The notes under the pieces: model-generated | The model's database searches: none | Told to the model about the DNA's origin: nothing | What the model saw: only the letters and a program-made list of their open reading frames with translations | Position numbers and translations under genes: made by a program | Part shown: positions 19,301 through 21,435 of the stretch, piece by piece | How positions within the stretch are numbered: the first letter of the stretch is position 1 | Layout: each line of letters starts with the position of its first letter | Source of the DNA: Bondarzewia mesenterica | Taxonomy: Eukaryota; Basidiomycota; Agaricomycetes; Russulales; Bondarzewiaceae | DNA length: 21,435 nucleotides | Direction: 5' to 3' | Assembly: GCA_004802705.1 (NCBI GenBank) | Contig: SGPL01000556.1 | Location: 1 to 21,435, forward strand

Positions 19301-19367
19301 TTCCAGCAAAGGAACATCCTCCCGAGTTGCAAGTCAGCTTCGATTCAACAAAGTGTCAACCCTGCCC
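16330..19367. other. Long intergenic region between divergent transporter and SDR genes
   Basis: About 3 kb without a convincing gene. Open frames (for example 17231-17707 plus, 18005-18499 minus, 18355-18750 minus) overlap each other, lack family resemblance and sit in pyrimidine-rich or mixed sequence. One possible micro-gene starts at 16989: ATG, a hydrophobic decapeptide (MCIFIAWVVF), a consensus donor at 17020 and an acceptor at 17080, then a short second exon; support is weak. A GGTCAC-ACG-GTGACC palindrome lies at 16712-16726. The right copy of the ~40-bp direct repeat is at 18231-18273. The region may hold regulatory DNA or an untranslated RNA. Confidence 0.5.
18231..18273 (+). repeat. 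Right copy of the ~40-bp direct repeat
   Basis: GTCCCGCAGGCTAAATAAG followed by the same 24-bp core as at 13127-13150. Same orientation as the left copy, so the two are direct repeats about 5.1 kb apart with the sugar transporter between them. Confidence 0.85.
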
Positions 19368-19374
19368 TATAAAA
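19368..19374 (+). promoter_or_regulatory. TATA box of the SDR gene
   Basis: TATAAAA lies 47 bp upstream of the SDR ATG (19421), followed by a C/A-rich leader (ACCCACCCCCACCCACACGC) typical of well-expressed basidiomycete genes. Confidence 0.6.
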
Positions 19375-19420
19375 GAGACCCACATGTCACCGGCCCACCC
19401 ACCCCCACCCACACGCAACC

Positions 19421-20613
19421 ATGGGCCAACACTGGAGCCTCCGCAGCCAATGGTTCCCTCCCCGTCCCCTCTTCTCCACCGACCACATCCCCGACCTCTC
19501 CAACCGCATCGCCATCGTCACCGGCGGCAACACCGGCATCGGCAAGGAAACCGTCCGCGCCCTCCTCTCCCACAACGCGCGCGTCTACCTCGCCGCCCGC
19601 GACCCCCTCAAAGCCCAGCTCGCCATCGACGACCTCAAAAGCGACACCGGCAAGGACACCCTCTACTTTCTGGAATGTGATCTCGCAGACATGAAGAGCG
19701 TCGCCAGAGCCGCAGAAACGTTCCTGAGCAAGGAACACGAACTCCACATGCTCTTCAACAACGGGTGCGTCCCCTCTCCCTTCTCTCTCCTCCTTCCTCA
19801 AACCAAACCGGATATCTTAAACTCGAAGCGGCGTGATGTGGACCGACGTCTCCCAACTCACCAAAGACGGCTACGACCTCCAATTCGGCACAAACTGCCT
19901 CGGCCACGCCCTCCTCACCCTCCGCCTCATCCCCGCCCTCCTCGCCGGCGCCCGCTCCTCTCCCGACGCCAAAGCCCGCGTCGTCACCACCGCCTCCCTC
20001 GCAGCCTACCTCGACGTCATCCACTGGGGCACTTTCCGCCCCGGTCCCGAACGCGACAAGCTCGACACCTACGCCCTCTACAACCAGAGCAAACACGTGC
20101 GTCCCTCGCCTCCCTCCCTTTCTTTTTCTCCTAGCATTCTCAACTCGCCTCGTCCATAGGCGAACGTGGTCTTTGCGAAAGAGCTCGCGCGCAGGTACGG
20201 CGATAAAGGCATCGTCTCCACCTCCGTCAACCCCGGAAACCTCAAGACAGAGCTCCAACGACACATGGACCCCATCAGCCGCTTCTTCACCGTCAGTCCC
20301 CCCTCCTCCCCCTCCTCTCTCATTCTGTTTCTGACAGAATGCCGTGGCGTATCAACAGAACCTCGTTCTCTACCCGGTGCCCTACGGCGCGCTCACACAG
20401 CTCTATGCGGGCACGTCCCCGGAGTCGGTCAATCTCAACGGAAAAGTACGCATTCCCCTCCCTTTCCTCTCGTCCCCTCCGGACTCATTCAAGCTGCGTC
20501 CTCAGTTCCTCGTCCCCTGGGCCCGCGTCGCCGAGTGTCGGCCCGAAGCGAGCGATCCAGAAATCGGAAAGCGGTTGTGGGAGTATATAGAACAGGAGAC
20601 CAAGGACGTCTGA
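19421..20613 (+). CDS. Short-chain dehydrogenase/reductase (retinol dehydrogenase-like), 5 exons, intact
   Basis: A classical NAD(P)-dependent SDR that would oxidise an alcohol or reduce a carbonyl; substrate unknown. Exons: 19421-19764, 19829-20096, 20160-20291, 20338-20445, 20506-20613, with GT-AG introns of 64, 63, 46 and 60 nt. The spliced length is 960 nt, 319 residues. The Rossmann motif TGGNTGIG is at residues 34-41, FNNGG at about 112-116, catalytic Asn in TNCLGH (137), Ser171 in TTASLAAYL, and Tyr199-Lys203 in [31 protein letters not shown] and the C-terminal [18 protein letters not shown] are typical of fungal homologues. No signal peptide is seen. Third codon positions are overwhelmingly C, in contrast to the transporter, suggesting strong expression or local GC bias. 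It faces a P450 gene 349 bp downstream, a frequent pairing in oxidative detoxification or secondary metabolism, but that link is inference. Confidence 0.96.
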
Positions 20614-20962
20614 CCATCGCCTCCCCAGAGCTCTCATGGGGATTCGGAGCTTCGAGGTCTTTTTGGGCGATCGAGGCTCGAGCAGAAACACACGGTGTTC
20701 CGTGCTCATCTGACGTCTTTGCATGTTGTTATGCTCATCCATGCACCATATCCTATCGTATATGTAATCTTCAAAGACAAGGTCACGATGAGCGATTACA
20801 AACGAGGCAAACGTATGTATACCAAAATAAACTTTTCTACAGGAAACATGCAAGCCACTAAGTAAATTAGGAATGATGGCATGCATCCCATCGTCAAGAA
20901 AATTCACGAGCACAAAGACAGCATCATGGTGGGCAGTACCGCGAGACGTGACTCGTCTATGT
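20614..20962. terminator. Shared 3' region of convergent SDR and P450 genes
   Basis: The 349 bp between the two stop codons must hold both 3' UTRs and polyadenylation sites. A plus-strand AATAAA is at 20826-20831, about 213 nt after the SDR stop. A short stem (AACAC-ACG-GTGTT) lies at about 20687-20700. No gene is seen here. Confidence 0.4.
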
Positions 20963-21435
20963 CTAAATCCCGAGAAGCTCCGCCTCGTGCTCCAAGATCG
21001 ACACGGCCTCTGGGAAACGCGGCGTGAACTTGCACTCGAACGGCGCGGGGCGGCTGTCCGAACAAGACAGAAAACAATTTAATTTCAGTACCAATTCCCG
21101 AAAAAAAAAAACACGCACACGACGAGCCCGTCCTCAACGCACGCGTCCACATCCAAAGGCCCCTCGCCGCCCTCCCCCCCTCCCGGCCTCTCAATCTTAA
21201 ACGCCCACAGCACCATCGCGATATCCACGAACAACGAATTGTCCGCCACGTGCTTCCCCACACACACCCGCCTCCCAAACCCATACGTCACATGCCCCTC
21301 CCGCTCCCTCTCCCCCCCAAGATGCCTCCCCGGCTCAAACCCGACCCCCCCGTCCTCCCACCCATCCCGATTGATCGCCCAAATATTCGGAATCACGATC
21401 GTGCCCCGCGGGATGTACCACCCCCGGTACCCGTC
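20963..21435 (-). CDS. Cytochrome P450 monooxygenase, C-terminal part (gene continues past the window edge)
   Basis: P450s are ER-anchored haem enzymes that insert oxygen into substrates with electrons from NADPH-P450 reductase. Visible exons are 21435-21119 (partial) and 21053-20963, joined across a 65-nt intron (21054-21118). The frame begins DGYRGWYIPRGTIVIPNIWA, the strand region before the PERF-like motif. Then come GFEPGRHLGG and the haem loop YGFGRRVCVG, whose Cys ligand is encoded at 21262-21264; the usual leading Phe is Tyr here. After a Gly/Glu-rich insert (GGGEGGEGP), DVDACVEDGLVV leads to PAPFECKFTPRFPEAVSILE and the stop. This matches the basidiomycete CYP5144/CYP512/OxyBP-type ending in general style, but no CYP family can be assigned. 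The I-helix and ExxR parts lie outside the window. It is convergent with the SDR. Confidence 0.92.

Noticed and set aside
19367..20323. Long antisense and alternate-frame open frames across the SDR gene
   Set aside because: Produced by the strong C-ending codon bias of the SDR exons; the sense gene explains the sequence.

Overview
The window reads as genomic DNA of a filamentous basidiomycete, probably an agaricomycete. Coding regions are cut by many 44-83 nt GT-AG introns. The recognisable families are typical of mushroom-forming fungi: glyoxal oxidase, a fungal LCCL membrane protein, an ETP1/BRAP2-like RING protein, a DDE integrase of the type common in basidiomycetes, an MFS sugar transporter, an SDR and a cytochrome P450. 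Species cannot be named from the sequence. All gene calls come from reading translations and splice sites by eye; no database search was run.

Left part, about 1-13,000: a repeat-rich graveyard. It opens with a 55-bp minisatellite (1-396) whose units form hairpins and alternate with a period of three (165 bp). Next come scattered degenerate copies of a GGATCAGGCCTC repeat (969-1747). Then follow broken copies of unrelated host genes: a glyoxal oxidase fragment (+, 2617-2930), a multi-exon gene of unknown family with nonsense codons (-, 3221-5323), an ETP1/BRAP2-like RING relic (-, 5800-6346), an acetyl-CoA synthetase relic (-, 7083-8303) and an LCCL-domain relic (+, 9117-10134). Introns are still recognisable in four of the five, so those copies came from genomic DNA and not from mRNA. 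Glyoxal oxidase and LCCL also carry internal deletions. The stretch ends with a nearly complete DDE integrase gene (-, 10316-12134). Its catalytic triad is intact, but it has two premature stops. AT-rich TGATAAAA repeats lie upstream of it.

Right part, about 13,900-21,435: ordinary gene space. An intact 12-exon MFS sugar transporter (-, 13982-16247) is followed by about 3.2 kb without a convincing gene. Then come an intact 5-exon short-chain dehydrogenase (+, 19421-20613) and the 3' end of a P450 gene (-, 20963 to the window edge). SDR and P450 converge. MFS and SDR diverge across the long intergenic region. A roughly 40-bp sequence at 13111 recurs at 18231 on either side of the transporter.

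No complete new system is evident. The observations most worth following are the hairpin minisatellite with its three-unit period and matched arm changes, the cluster of intron-bearing host-gene fragments beside an integrase gene, and the unnamed multi-exon family at 3221-5323.
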